The notes: generated from the sequence alone by a model not told the origin. DNA of 64,000 nt from CAVSUB01 sp963816725 (GCA_963816725.1 CAWFMC010000013.1:62001-126000); one strand, 5' to 3'. Counted from the first letter of the stretch, positions 1-9,303 are shown. Numbers and translations are program-made.

Positions 1-134
1 AAGTTTCACCTCTGACGGCGCGATTTGCCGTGGAGGCCGAGGTGTGTTTGTGGTCGGTTCCGCGCCGGAACTCGTAGCCGGCCGCTACCTTGGGCGGTCC
101 AAGCTGCGATTGTGGCCGGGGCACGCGGCGTGGA

Positions 135-911
135 TCAGCGCTGAAGCGTTTCGGAAATCCGGCGGGCCGCCTCGGTCACCTCTCTGGCGGCGATGGGATA
201 GCGGCTGACCGGGAATCGCGTCACGGGCGCGGAGATCCCGATCGAGGCCACGATCCTGGCATCCCGATCACGAATCGGTGCGGCGACGCATCGCAGTTCC
301 TCGACATCTTCCCCGTCGTCGGTCGCGAAGCCGTCGGCGCGGATCCGGGCGCACGCCCTGGCCAGCCGTGTGTGGCTGGTGATCGTCCGCCGGGTATGCC
401 GCGTCAGCTTCGCCTGGCCGAACAGGGCGGCGAGATCGGCGGCCCGCAGATCGGCGATCAGCGCCTTGCCGTGGGCGGAGCAGTGGAGCGGTACCGCCTC
501 CCCGGTTTGCCCCAGCACCGACAGCACCTGGCGGGGCGGCGCGCAGTGGTCGATGAAGAGCGCGTGGACGCCGTCCCGGACCGCGAGGTGCGAGGTTTCC
601 CCGGTCTTCAGGCTCAGCGCTCGCAGGTGGTCGCGGCAGAGCGCGGTCAGCAGCCCTTGTCCCTGTTTGCGTGAGAGCCGCCAGATCGAAGGGCCGAGCA
701 CGTACTGTTTGCGCCCTTCAGCGAGGGACAGAAACCGGCGGCGCTTGAGCGTGTTGGCAAGCCGGAACACGCTGCTGCGATCGATCCCCAGCAGCACCGT
801 CAATTCTTTCAACGCCACGGGCCCGTCGGCGTCAGCCACCGCCTCGAGGATCGACAAGCCGCGGCCGAGGCTCTGAATGGACGGCGTGCCAGATGTGCCG
901 CTCTTCTTCAT
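135..911 (-). CDS. IclR-family transcriptional regulator
   Basis: A 258-residue DNA-binding regulator, normal length for the IclR family. The N-terminal winged helix-turn-helix covers roughly residues 12-70 (core SIQSLGRGLSILEAV, then the recognition region GIDRSSVFRLANTL), followed by the IclR effector-binding domain to the end (HCSAHGKALIADL and the GFATDDGEDVEELRCVAAPI stretch are typical of it). I start at the ATG at 909-911 because the open frame upstream of it (to 1007) is unlike any IclR protein and the domain begins 11 residues after this Met. It is divergent from the dehydrogenase and TonB genes to its right, so it probably controls them and itself through the palindrome at 1037-1053. 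The ligand is unknown; a sugar acid or aromatic acid is usual for the family. Confidence 0.9.
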   Translation of the reverse strand: MKKSGTSGTPSIQSLGRGLSILEAVADADGPVALKELTVLLGIDRSSVFRLANTLKRRRFLSLAEGRKQYVLGPSIWRLSRKQGQGLLTALCRDHLRALSLKTGETSHLAVRDGVHALFIDHCAPPRQVLSVLGQTGEAVPLHCSAHGKALIADLRAADLAALFGQAKLTRHTRRTITSHTRLARACARIRADGFATDDGEDVEELRCVAAPIRDRDARIVASIGISAPVTRFPVSRYPIAAREVTEAARRISETLQR

Positions 912-1036
912 TGTGGGCTCTCGAAAGAAACAACGGGATCGGCCGTCCTGCAGAGGATAACGGATCGGCCGGCTAGGGTGCCAATCCGACGCTCCCAGGG
1001 GGCTCAATCAAGGCTCATAACCTGACCAGTTTACTT

Positions 1037-1053
1037 GTTGCACATAGTGCAAC
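1037..1053. promoter_or_regulatory. Perfect palindrome, candidate IclR operator
   Basis: GTTGCAC and GTGCAAC flank a 3-bp spacer, making a perfect 17-bp inverted repeat between the IclR start codon (911) and the ribosome-binding site at about 1211. IclR proteins usually bind palindromes of this size in the divergent intergenic region. Assignment to this regulator is inference from position. Confidence 0.55.
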
Positions 1054-1210
1054 GAAGGTGCGTCATGCGCGACAACGTCTTCAGTGTGCGTCGCGTTTTG
1101 ATTGCAACGCCGCTCGTCCCGCGATAGGATGCGCCCCCGAAGTAAGGCTGGCGACGTCGTTCGTCAGCGGCGCGCGAGCGATCTCGACGCGTCCGATCCG
1201 GATCCTGGGG

Positions 1211-1371
1211 AGGAACGATGAGAACGCGTTGTGACGATCACCAACCTGCCCTTCGATGCGAACGGCAACCTGATCGATACGAGGTCACGCCCGCGCGGCG
1301 CCGGTTTCGGAGTGGCGACCGCCTATCAAAATCCGCGGACCGTGCAGGCGCAGATCCGGTTCTCGTTCTGA
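1211..1371 (+). pseudogene. Collapsed TonB-dependent receptor (5' end joined to 3' end)
   Basis: In the frame ending with TGA at 1369-1371 the DNA encodes a 46-residue tail (from 1231) that ends in QAQIRFSF. The tail aligns without gaps to the last 39 residues of the intact receptor at 4021-7686, with 18 identical positions including PR-AGFG and the final R-F-x-F. Just upstream is a strong ribosome-binding site (GGGGAGGA, about 1207-1214) and an ATG at 1218 in a different frame, which opens with codons for Met-Arg-Thr-Arg, a plausible receptor start. The simplest reading is that nearly the whole receptor was lost by internal deletion, leaving translation signals and the outer-membrane C-terminal strand out of frame. 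The C-terminal match is seen directly; the deletion mechanism is inferred. Confidence 0.7.
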
Positions 1372-1503
1372 GGTGATGCGCGTGCCGCGCGATTGAAGTC
1401 CACCCGGCCCGTCGCATAGCCGCAAGCTCCGGCGCTGTCCGGGGCTACAGTATGTGAGCCAAGCCGAGGACGGCTCTGGTCTGACAGGGAACAGGAGCAG
1501 CTG

Positions 1504-3381
1504 ATGGCGCAAGTCACCTCCAGCACGACGGTTCATGACGTGGTCGTGATCGGATCCGGAGCGGGCGGCGGGACGGTCACGAAGGTGCTGGCCGATCTCG
1601 GCATCTCGGTCTTGTTGATGGAAGCGGGCCCGATGATCGGGCCGGCCGATTTCAAGGAACACATGTGGCCCTACGACGTGCCGCATCGGGGCGCCGGCGC
1701 GAAGGGGCAGGCCTACACCGGCGGGCCCACCGGCTTCACTTACAGCGCGACCTACGGCGGCGCGCAGCTCGAAGGGGAGCCGTATTCCGTCGCACCGGGC
1801 AGCGACTTCTCGTGGTTCCGGTCGCGCGTCCTCGGTGGCCGCACCAATCACTACGGCCGCGTGACGCTGCGGATGGCCGACTACGACTTCAAGCCGAAGA
1901 CTACCGATGGTCTCGGGTTCGACTGGCCGATCAGCTATGAGGACATCTCGCCGTATTATGACAAGGCCGAGCGCTTCATCGGCGTGACCGGAGCGCCGGA
2001 AGGTATCCGCAGTGCGCCCGATGGGATCTTCAACCCACCCGCGGCGCTTCGCGCGCACGACACCCTCATTCAGAAGTCGTGCGCCAAGCTCGGCATCCGC
2101 GCGATCAATGCGCGCCAGTCGGTGACGACGGTGGCCCGCAACGGGCGGCCGGCGTGCCACTACTGCGGCCAGTGCGGCCGCGGCTGCCGCACCGCCTCGA
2201 ACTACGCCTCGAGTTACGTCCAGATTTTTCCGGCGATGGCGACCGGCCGGGTCAAGGTTCTCGCCAACTCGATGGCCCGCGAGCTCGTCACGGATGGCTC
2301 GGGAAAAGTTACGGCCGTCTCGTACATCGACAAGGGGACCGGTCAGGAGGCGCAGGTCCGCTGCCGCACGGTGGTGCTCGCCGCGAGCGCGTGCGAGTCG
2401 GCGCGGCTGCTGCTCAACTCCAAAGGCAACGGCCATCCCCAGGGATTGGCCAACTCCTCGGGAATCGTCGGCCGCTACTTGATGGACACCGTCGGCTCGA
2501 GCATGTCGGCAATGGTGCCAGCGCTCGTCGGGATGCCGCACTACAACTCGGATGGCTACAGCAATCACGTCTACGTGCCGTGGTGGATGTGGGATCGCCA
2601 CAAAGAGCTGAATTTCGCCCGCGGCTATCACATCGAATGCGGCGGCGGGTACGGCATTCCGGGCGTCGGCTCCTTCACCGGGGTCGTCAATCGCACCGAG
2701 GGCTACGGCCTGCCGATGAAGCAGGCGATCCGCGACGAGTACGGCACCAGCGTCAGTCTGTCCGGCCGCGGCGAGATGATCCCGAACGAGCAGTCCTACT
2801 GCGAGATCGATCCCGAGATGAAGGACAAATGGGGCATCCCGGTGCTGCGGTTCCACTGGCAGTGGAGCGACCACGAGCTGAACCAGGTGCGCCACATGCA
2901 GGAGACCTTCCGCCAGATCCTCGAGGGCATGGGCGGACGGGTCAACACGGCGGCGGGTGGTCGCGGCGGTCGCGGCGCAGCCCCGACGACCGGCCTCGGC
3001 GCGGCACGCGGCGGGCAGGCCCCGCAGACCGGTCAGGCGGGTCCGCAGACCGGCCAGACCAACGCCCCGGCCGGGCAGCCGACGACGGCGCCGGGTGGGC
3101 AGCCGGCAGGCAATCCCGTGGCGCAGGATACGGCCCCGCGGCCGCCGATCTCGCGCGGCGGCGCGATCATTCACGAGGTCGGCACGGTGCGGATGGGCGA
3201 CGATCCGCGGACCAGCCCGCTGAACAAATTCTGCCAGGCGCACGAGGTCAGGAACCTGTTCGTGGCGGACGCCGCGCCGTTCGTCAGCAACGCCGACAAA
3301 AATCCTACGCACACCATCGTCGCGCTCGCGTGGCGGACGGCGGAGTACCTCGCCGAAGAAATGAGGAAAGGCAATGTCTGA
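1504..3381 (+). CDS. GMC-type FAD sugar dehydrogenase, large subunit
   Basis: A 625-residue flavoprotein of the glucose-methanol-choline family, of the type that works with a Tat-exported small subunit to oxidise sugars or sugar acids in the periplasm. The FAD dinucleotide motif GSGAGG is at residues 17-22 and LGGRTNHYGRVTLRM is the GMC signature. The C-terminal domain carries HEVGTVRMG (H557) and NPTH (N600/H603), candidates for the catalytic pair. A cysteine cluster CHYCGQCGRGC (C218, C221, C224, C228) matches the iron-sulfur ligands of FAD glucose dehydrogenase alpha subunits. There is no signal peptide of its own, consistent with hitch-hiker export with the next gene product, whose start overlaps this stop by 8 bp. 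Residues about 480-552 are a Gly/Gln/Pro/Thr-rich linker absent from most relatives. An AGGAG motif precedes the ATG. Substrate uncertain: gluconate-type or glucoside 3-dehydrogenase are both possible. Confidence 0.9.
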   Translation: MAQVTSSTTVHDVVVIGSGAGGGTVTKVLADLGISVLLMEAGPMIGPADFKEHMWPYDVPHRGAGAKGQAYTGGPTGFTYSATYGGAQLEGEPYSVAPGSDFSWFRSRVLGGRTNHYGRVTLRMADYDFKPKTTDGLGFDWPISYEDISPYYDKAERFIGVTGAPEGIRSAPDGIFNPPAALRAHDTLIQKSCAKLGIRAINARQSVTTVARNGRPACHYCGQCGRGCRTASNYASSYVQIFPAMATGRVKVLANSMARELVTDGSGKVTAVSYIDKGTGQEAQVRCRTVVLAASACESARLLLNSKGNGHPQGLANSSGIVGRYLMDTVGSSMSAMVPALVGMPHYNSDGYSNHVYVPWWMWDRHKELNFARGYHIECGGGYGIPGVGSFTGVVNRTEGYGLPMKQAIRDEYGTSVSLSGRGEMIPNEQSYCEIDPEMKDKWGIPVLRFHWQWSDHELNQVRHMQETFRQILEGMGGRVNTAAGGRGGRGAAPTTGLGAARGGQAPQTGQAGPQTGQTNAPAGQPTTAPGGQPAGNPVAQDTAPRPPISRGGAIIHEVGTVRMGDDPRTSPLNKFCQAHEVRNLFVADAAPFVSNADKNPTHTIVALAWRTAEYLAEEMRKGNV

Positions 3382-3967
3382 TCTTTCGCGACGCGACGCG
3401 CTGCGGCGGCTCGGCCTGGTGCTGATGACGACCGGACTCATCGATCGGGTGTCCGCCGAGGAAGTGCACCAGATGGCCGGCGCGGCGGCGGCCGGTGGCG
3501 CCTACGCGCCCAAGGCGTTGACCGCGCACGCTTACGCCACCCTCGAGCGGCTCACCGACCTGATCATTCCGGTCGACAACGGCAAGCCGGGCGCGGTGGC
3601 CTCGGGCGCGGCCGCGTGGATCGACATGATGGCCAGCGAGAACGATCAGCTGAAGGGCATCTACACCACCGGACTGGCCTGGCTGGACACCGCGATGGCC
3701 GGTCGCGGGGCCAAGGATTTCCTGACGGCCACTCCCGAGCAGCAGACCGGGCTGCTCGATGTGATCGCCTATCGCAAGAATCAGAGCCCCGAGCTCGCCC
3801 CGGGCATCGAGTTCTTCACCTGGGCGCGGCGCATGACCGTCGACGCGTTCTACACCAGCGCCGTCGGCATCAAGGACATCGATTACCAAGGCAACACGCA
3901 CCTGACCTCGTATCCAGCACCGACGGAGGCGATCGCCTACGCGCTGAAGCGAAGCGGGCTCGGTTAA
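3374..3967 (+). CDS. Gluconate 2-dehydrogenase subunit 3 family protein (Tat-exported)
   Basis: The 197-residue small subunit partner of the preceding GMC dehydrogenase. It starts with a twin-arginine signal (SRRDALRRLGLVLMTTG), the element that exports the folded complex. The mature part (TLERLTDLIIPVDNGKPGAVASGA and TGLAWLDTAMAGRGAKDF) matches the gluconate_2-dh3 family, which binds the flavosubunit and may act as chaperone. Its ATG lies inside the last codons of the large-subunit gene, so translation is probably coupled. No haem motif is present, so a separate electron acceptor is needed; the diheme cytochrome at 26908-27957 is a remote candidate only. Confidence 0.88.
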   Translation: MSDLSRRDALRRLGLVLMTTGLIDRVSAEEVHQMAGAAAAGGAYAPKALTAHAYATLERLTDLIIPVDNGKPGAVASGAAAWIDMMASENDQLKGIYTTGLAWLDTAMAGRGAKDFLTATPEQQTGLLDVIAYRKNQSPELAPGIEFFTWARRMTVDAFYTSAVGIKDIDYQGNTHLTSYPAPTEAIAYALKRSGLG

Positions 3968-4020
3968 CCCGGCCCGTCGCGGCGCGCGGCGGGATCACCG
4001 CGCATCGAACAGGAGGAGCC

Positions 4021-7000
4021 ATGACCAGGCAGTGGCGGCTCGCGCATTCAGCCGTGGCAGTTCTCGTGTGTCTGCTCGCCGGAACTGTTGCGGCGTCCGC
4101 GCAGGTGGCGACCGGGACGATCACCGGGACCGTCAAGGATGGCCAGGGGGCCACCGTTCCCGGCGCCACGGTGACGTTGACCAGCGCCACTCGCGGCACG
4201 AGCCTCGAGGCGCAGACGAACGAGAACGGCGACTTCGTGTTCCCGAACGTCACTGGCGGCACCTACAACGTCAAGGTCGCGCTGGAAGGCTTCAAGACCC
4301 TGGAGCGGAACAACATTCAGGTGAGTCCGGGTGATCGCATCGCGATCGGCACGCTGACGGTCGAGGTCGGCGCCCTCAACGAGACGGTGACCGTGTCGGG
4401 CGAGATCCCGGTCATCCAGTCCCAGAGCGGCGAGCGTTCCTTCACCGTCAGCACCGAGGCGGTCAGCAACCTCCCGATCGCCGGGCGTAACTGGTCGTCG
4501 CTGACGGCGCTGACGCCGGGAGTGATCGGCACGACGCGCCTCGGCAACGCCGGCACGCAGAACAACAACATCATGATGGACGGCGTGGCGATCATGGACA
4601 CCGGCAACAACGGCCAGATGCTCCAGACCAACGTCGAAGCGATTGCCGAGGTCAAGATCCTGACGTCCGGTTATCAGGCCGAGTACGGACGCGCCAGCGG
4701 GCTGCAGATCACCGCGGTGACGAAGTCGGGAACCAATCAGTATCGCGGGTCGGTGTACGACGTCGAGCGCAACTCCGACTGGAACGCCAACAGCTGGGTC
4801 AACATCAAGAACGGTGACCCCAAGGCGGTGTCGAAGCAGCGCGACTGGGGTTACACCCTGGGCGGCCCGATCGGGAAGCCGGGCGGCGCCAACAAGCTGT
4901 TCTTCTTCTACGGCCACGAGTACCGTCCGCGCACCACTGGTGGCGCGGTGACCCGCTACCGCGTCCCGACGCTCCTCGAGCGGGCCGGCGATTTCTCACA
5001 GAGCACCAACAACAACGGCGCGGTGATCAACCTGATTCGCGACGCCAGCACCGGGCTGCCGTGCACGGCGGCGAACACCAGCGGCTGTTTCCAGGCCGAC
5101 GGCGTGCTCGGCCGCATTCCCCAGAACCGACTGTATCCGCTCGGCCTGAACATCTTGAAGCTGTGGCCAGCGCCGAACACCTCGGGCCTCAATTACAACT
5201 ATGAGGTGGTCGCCCCGACCGACAAGCGGCTCACGCAGCAGCCGACCATCCGGTTGGACTACCAGGCCTCGCAGCGGCTCCGGCTGACCGGCAAGTACAC
5301 CGGCCAGCTGGCGACGGTGAAGCCGACCCCAGGATCGATCCCGGGCTTCAACGACACCCTGCAGAAGTATCCCTTCATCTATCAGCCGTCAGCCACGGTC
5401 GACTGGAACGTGACACCGACGATCTTCGTCGAGGGCACCTACGGGTTCATCCAGAACCAGTTGGGTTCGCCGATCATCAGCCCGGCGGCGAACCGCTGCA
5501 ATGTCGGCCTGTGTGACTTCCCGCTGCTGTTCCCTGAAGCCGGGGTCGTCAGCCCGGACCTCTACAACCCACAGGTTCTCGCGGCAATCAACTCCCCGAT
5601 GCTGGTCGACAACCGCATCATGCTGCCTCCCAGCTTCAGCTGGGGCAGCCTCATCGCCAACCCGCCGCCGAACCTGATCTATCCGCAGTTCCTCAACAAG
5701 AACCGGACGCACAACGTGTCGATCAGCGCGACCAAGCTGGCCGGGCGTCACACCTTGAAGGGCGGCTTCTACTACTTCAATGCATTCAAGGCCGAGAATC
5801 TCGGCCTGGGCACCGCCTATCCGTTCACCGGCCAGATCGCGTTCGACAACGACCCGAACAATCCTCTGGACTCCGGGTTCGGCTACGCCAATGCCGCGCT
5901 GGGGATTTTCTCGAACTTCTCGCAGCAGTCGAAGTACGTCGAAGGCAACTATGTGTATTACAACGCCGAGTGGTATGTGCAGGACAACTGGAAGACCACC
6001 AACCGCCTGACGCTCGACTACGGCGTCCGCTTCACTCACCAGCAGCCGCAGCACGACGCGTTGCTGCAAGGCTCGAACTTCTTCCCGGATAAGTGGTCGC
6101 GCGTGGCCGCGCCGCTGCTCTACACGCCTGGCTGCGCAGTGGCCGTCAGCCCCTGTCCCTCAGCGAGCCGGGTGGCGATCAATCCCGCGACCGGCGCCTC
6201 GCTCGGATCGAACAGCACGGTCGCCATCGGGACGATCGTCCCCAACAGCGGCGACGTGTTCAACGGATTGATCCAGTCCGGGCAGGGTATCGCCGCTGAG
6301 AACTACACCTGGCCGGCGCTCGGCATCGCGCCCCGGCTCGGCGCCGCGTACGACCTCAGCGGCACGCAGAAGATGGTGGTCCGAGGCAACTTCGGGGTCT
6401 TCTACGATCGCCCCGAGAACAACATGACCGCGAACCAGATCGGCAATCCGCCGAACTCCACCGCGACCACCCTCAGGTATGCGCAACTGCAGACGCTCGG
6501 GTCCGCCGGCCTGCAGACGCGCGCGCCGGCGCAACTCCTCATCTACCAGTACGACTCGAAGCTGCCGACCACGCTCCAGTGGAGCACCGGCGTCCAGATG
6601 ATCCTGCCGTGGTCATCCTCGCTCGACGTGTCGTATGTCGGCTCGCACGGCTACAACCTGGTCAATCCGTTCAACCAATCAATCGACATCAATTCGGTCG
6701 ATCTCGGCGCGGCTTTTCTGCCCCGCAATCAGGATCCGACCCAGGCCAGCGCCACCCCGGGCGCCGCGGCGCTGACCACCGACCTGCTGAGGCCATTTCC
6801 CGGTTACGGCGCGATCAATCTTCAATGGGGCCGCTTCTGGAACCAGTTCGATTCGATCCAGACTTCGTTCAACCGCCGCTTCAGCGGCGGGCTCGGGTTC
6901 GGGCTCAATTACACCCTGACGCTCCGCCAGGCCGGCACCAACGACTTGAACTCGGCGGACTCCGTGCGTCTCGTCCACAACCCCGACGGCACCTTCACCG

Positions 7001-7686
7001 ATGACCCGACCTGGGCCCAGGCCGAAAAGAACCTCGAGAACAATGGGCTGCGGCGTCACGTGATCAAGGGGAACTTCGTCTGGGATCTTCCCGACCTGCG
7101 CGCCTCATCGGGCACCGGCAAGGTGATTGGAGCGGTCATCAACGATTGGCAGCTGTCCGGGATTCTGACGGCTGGGTCGGGAGCCCGCTACACGGTCACC
7201 TACCAGTATCAGAACGGCGGCGGTAACGTGAACCTCACCGGCTCGCCCAACTACGCGGCACGGATTGTCATCGTCGGCGACCCCGGCAGCGGCTGTTCCG
7301 GCGACCAGTACTCGCAGTTCAACGTCAGCGCGTTCGCCGGGCCGCAGCCGGGCAGCCTGGGCCTGGAGTCTGGCCGCAACTACATGGTCGGTTGTCCGGA
7401 CAAGACGCTCGACCTCTCGATCCAGCGGAACATCAAGGTCGGCGGCCCGCGCCAGATCCAGCTCCGGCTCGACCTCTTCAACGCGCTCAACACCATCGTC
7501 TACAACGCGCGTCAAACGCAGCTCCAGTTGAACAGCCCGACCGACCCGACCGTTCGGAATGCTCAGTTCAACGCTGACGGGACGATCAACAGCGCCAGGC
7601 TCCAGCCGCGCAACGCCGGCTTTGGCGCCGTCACCGGCGCCCAGGCGACGCGCAACGCGCAAGTGCAACTGCGGTTTCAGTTCTGA
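4021..7686 (+). CDS. Oar-like TonB-dependent outer-membrane receptor
   Basis: A 1221-residue outer-membrane receptor. The ATG follows a clear AGGAGGAG site and opens a Sec signal peptide cleaved near ASA-QVATG. Residues about 30-115 form a carboxypeptidase-like regulatory domain (GTVKDGQGATVPGATVTLTS ... GTYNVKVALEGFKTL). Next comes the plug region (LPIAGRNWSSLTALTPGV; NNIMMDGVAIMDTGNN; ILTSGYQAEYGRASG) and a long beta-barrel ending in the aromatic outer-membrane signature VQLRFQF. This architecture is the Oar type abundant in acidobacteria, where such receptors import oligosaccharides or other large solutes. It sits 53 bp after the dehydrogenase small subunit, so the three genes are probably one transcription unit. 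The open frame extends further upstream but without signal peptide features. Confidence 0.93.
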   Translation: MTRQWRLAHSAVAVLVCLLAGTVAASAQVATGTITGTVKDGQGATVPGATVTLTSATRGTSLEAQTNENGDFVFPNVTGGTYNVKVALEGFKTLERNNIQVSPGDRIAIGTLTVEVGALNETVTVSGEIPVIQSQSGERSFTVSTEAVSNLPIAGRNWSSLTALTPGVIGTTRLGNAGTQNNNIMMDGVAIMDTGNNGQMLQTNVEAIAEVKILTSGYQAEYGRASGLQITAVTKSGTNQYRGSVYDVERNSDWNANSWVNIKNGDPKAVSKQRDWGYTLGGPIGKPGGANKLFFFYGHEYRPRTTGGAVTRYRVPTLLERAGDFSQSTNNNGAVINLIRDASTGLPCTAANTSGCFQADGVLGRIPQNRLYPLGLNILKLWPAPNTSGLNYNYEVVAPTDKRLTQQPTIRLDYQASQRLRLTGKYTGQLATVKPTPGSIPGFNDTLQKYPFIYQPSATVDWNVTPTIFVEGTYGFIQNQLGSPIISPAANRCNVGLCDFPLLFPEAGVVSPDLYNPQVLAAINSPMLVDNRIMLPPSFSWGSLIANPPPNLIYPQFLNKNRTHNVSISATKLAGRHTLKGGFYYFNAFKAENLGLGTAYPFTGQIAFDNDPNNPLDSGFGYANAALGIFSNFSQQSKYVEGNYVYYNAEWYVQDNWKTTNRLTLDYGVRFTHQQPQHDALLQGSNFFPDKWSRVAAPLLYTPGCAVAVSPCPSASRVAINPATGASLGSNSTVAIGTIVPNSGDVFNGLIQSGQGIAAENYTWPALGIAPRLGAAYDLSGTQKMVVRGNFGVFYDRPENNMTANQIGNPPNSTATTLRYAQLQTLGSAGLQTRAPAQLLIYQYDSKLPTTLQWSTGVQMILPWSSSLDVSYVGSHGYNLVNPFNQSIDINSVDLGAAFLPRNQDPTQASATPGAAALTTDLLRPFPGYGAINLQWGRFWNQFDSIQTSFNRRFSGGLGFGLNYTLTLRQAGTNDLNSADSVRLVHNPDGTFTDDPTWAQAEKNLENNGLRRHVIKGNFVWDLPDLRASSGTGKVIGAVINDWQLSGILTAGSGARYTVTYQYQNGGGNVNLTGSPNYAARIVIVGDPGSGCSGDQYSQFNVSAFAGPQPGSLGLESGRNYMVGCPDKTLDLSIQRNIKVGGPRQIQLRLDLFNALNTIVYNARQTQLQLNSPTDPTVRNAQFNADGTINSARLQPRNAGFGAVTGAQATRNAQVQLRFQF

Positions 7687-7815
7687 CGAACTGGCTTTCG
7701 GCTCAGGGGACTAGACTCTGGGCCTGATTGGCTTCCGCCGCGCGGATGCTGCATTGGGCCCACAACCGGACAGGCCCACGGCCAAAGCCTGGTGCCGACA
7801 TCGTGAGGAGATGAG

Positions 7816-8787
7816 ATGCGCTCAATCTTGACCCGTCGAGACTTTGTCACGCGCGCGGCTTGCGCCAGCGTCGGGCTGGCGCTGTCGGCGCGCCGGTCGA
7901 CGGCGGCCCAGTCTGGAACCTCCGGCATGTTCGTGTCCCTCAACGGCGCGTTGACCCCGAAGGTCAGCGGCGCCGACAAGATCCGGCTCGCCGCGAAAAC
8001 GGGCTACGGCGGTGTCGATTGGGACCTGGGACCGGCGAAGACCGCCGGGCTCGAGACGACGAAGGCCCTCTTTGCCGAGTTGAAGATCAGACCGACGATC
8101 ACCAACCTGCCGATGGCCCGGCCGCTACCATTCGCCGGGGATGACGCGGCGTTCACTGAAGCGCTCAAGCCGCTGGCGGATGATGCGGCGTTCATCGCCG
8201 GCGTGGGCTGCAAGAAGATGATGCTCGTCCTGTCCGCGACGTCGCCGACGCCGAAAGATGAGTTCCGCAAGCTCGTGGTCCAGCGACTTTCCGCGGTCTC
8301 GGAGGTTCTCCAGAAAGCCAACCTCCGGCTCGGGCTCGAGTTCCTGGGGCCGCTCTACATGCGGCAAGGACCCGGGCGCGATGGTCAGCCGCGCACCCCA
8401 TTCATCTGGACACTGCCCGAGACCGTTGCGCTGGCGAAGGACTGTGGTCCGAACATGGGCGCGGTGCTCGACGTCTGGCACTGGCATCACTCCGGCGGCA
8501 CGGTGCAGGACATTCTCGACGCTGGAAACGACCGTATCGTCCACGTCCACATCTCAGACGCGAAGCCGGCGCCGGCGGAAGAGGTTCGCGACAACCAGCG
8601 GGTCATGCCCGGCGAAGGCAGCATCGATCTCATCGGCTTCCTTCAGGCTTTGAAGAAGATCGGCTATGCGGATGGCGTCAGCCCCGAGCCGCTTGGCCGG
8701 ATCCCGCCGGAGATGTCCGCCGAGGAGGGCGCGAAGCTGGGGCTCGAGACGACGCTGGCCGTGATGAAGAAAGCCGGAGTGGCGTAG
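7816..8787 (+). CDS. Tat-exported sugar isomerase/epimerase-like TIM-barrel protein
   Basis: A 323-residue protein of the xylose-isomerase-like TIM-barrel (AP endonuclease 2) superfamily. It begins with a twin-arginine signal (LTRRDFVTRAACASVGLALS), so it acts folded in the periplasm. Conserved metal-site positions of the family are visible: LGLEFLGP (Glu), VLDVWHWHHSG (Asp/His), HVHISDAK (His) and MPGEGSIDLIGFL near the C-terminus with SPEPLG (Glu). A GAGGAG site precedes the ATG. It follows the TonB receptor by 129 bp on the same strand, and it may convert the oxidised sugar made by the GMC dehydrogenase (for instance a keto-sugar epimerase). The exact reaction cannot be read from sequence. 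Confidence 0.87.
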   Translation: MRSILTRRDFVTRAACASVGLALSARRSTAAQSGTSGMFVSLNGALTPKVSGADKIRLAAKTGYGGVDWDLGPAKTAGLETTKALFAELKIRPTITNLPMARPLPFAGDDAAFTEALKPLADDAAFIAGVGCKKMMLVLSATSPTPKDEFRKLVVQRLSAVSEVLQKANLRLGLEFLGPLYMRQGPGRDGQPRTPFIWTLPETVALAKDCGPNMGAVLDVWHWHHSGGTVQDILDAGNDRIVHVHISDAKPAPAEEVRDNQRVMPGEGSIDLIGFLQALKKIGYADGVSPEPLGRIPPEMSAEEGAKLGLETTLAVMKKAGVA

Positions 8788-8833
8788 CGGTCGCCGGAGT
8801 CCGGTATCGTTACGCGGGAGGTGGTAACCGCCG

Positions 8834-9295
8834 ATGCCGCTCTCGATCCGCCAGGCCACAATTGACGATGCGGAGCAGATTGGCGCACTCGCACGGGTGC
8901 TGGGCTACGTCGTCAACGCGAGCGAGATGCGGGCCCGCCTTGCACAGCTGCTCGAGCGCACAGACGACCTCGTGCTGGTCGGCGCCGAGCCTGGATCCGG
9001 CGAGCTGGCCGGATGGCTGCACGGGGCGATCCGCACACTGCTGATCTCGCCCGTCACCTGCGAACTCGAGGCGCTCGTGGTGCGTGGGAGCCAGCGTCGT
9101 CGCGGCGTCGGCCGCGAGCTGGTTGCGTCACTCGAGTCGTGGGCGCTCGCGCGCGGCGCGGCGACGCTGACCGTCCGCAGCAACATCGTCCGCACCGAAT
9201 CGCACGCCTTCTATCCCGGCCTGGGCTATGCGCTGATCAAGACGCAGCACGTCTATCGCAAGGCGCTCACGCCGACCTCAGCCCTGCCGGCCTAA
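8834..9295 (+). CDS. GNAT-family N-acetyltransferase
   Basis: A 153-residue acetyl-CoA-dependent acetyltransferase. Motif A (CELEALVVRGSQRRRGVGRE) gives the acetyl-CoA pyrophosphate loop RRRGVG at about residues 92-97, and FYPGLGYALIKTQHVYRK is the usual C-terminal element (aromatic plus GY). N-terminal IRQATIDDAEQIGALARVLGY is the classic GNAT start. A GGGAGG sits about 12 bp before the ATG. Substrate unknown; no operon partner suggests one. Confidence 0.88.
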   Translation: MPLSIRQATIDDAEQIGALARVLGYVVNASEMRARLAQLLERTDDLVLVGAEPGSGELAGWLHGAIRTLLISPVTCELEALVVRGSQRRRGVGRELVASLESWALARGAATLTVRSNIVRTESHAFYPGLGYALIKTQHVYRKALTPTSALPA

Positions 9296-9303
9296 AATGC
9301 CCA

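Noticed and set aside
1285..3441. 718-residue open frame on the minus strand across the GMC gene
   Set aside because: It is antisense to a well-supported gene, rich in Arg/His/Ala with no domain, and results from high-GC codon use.
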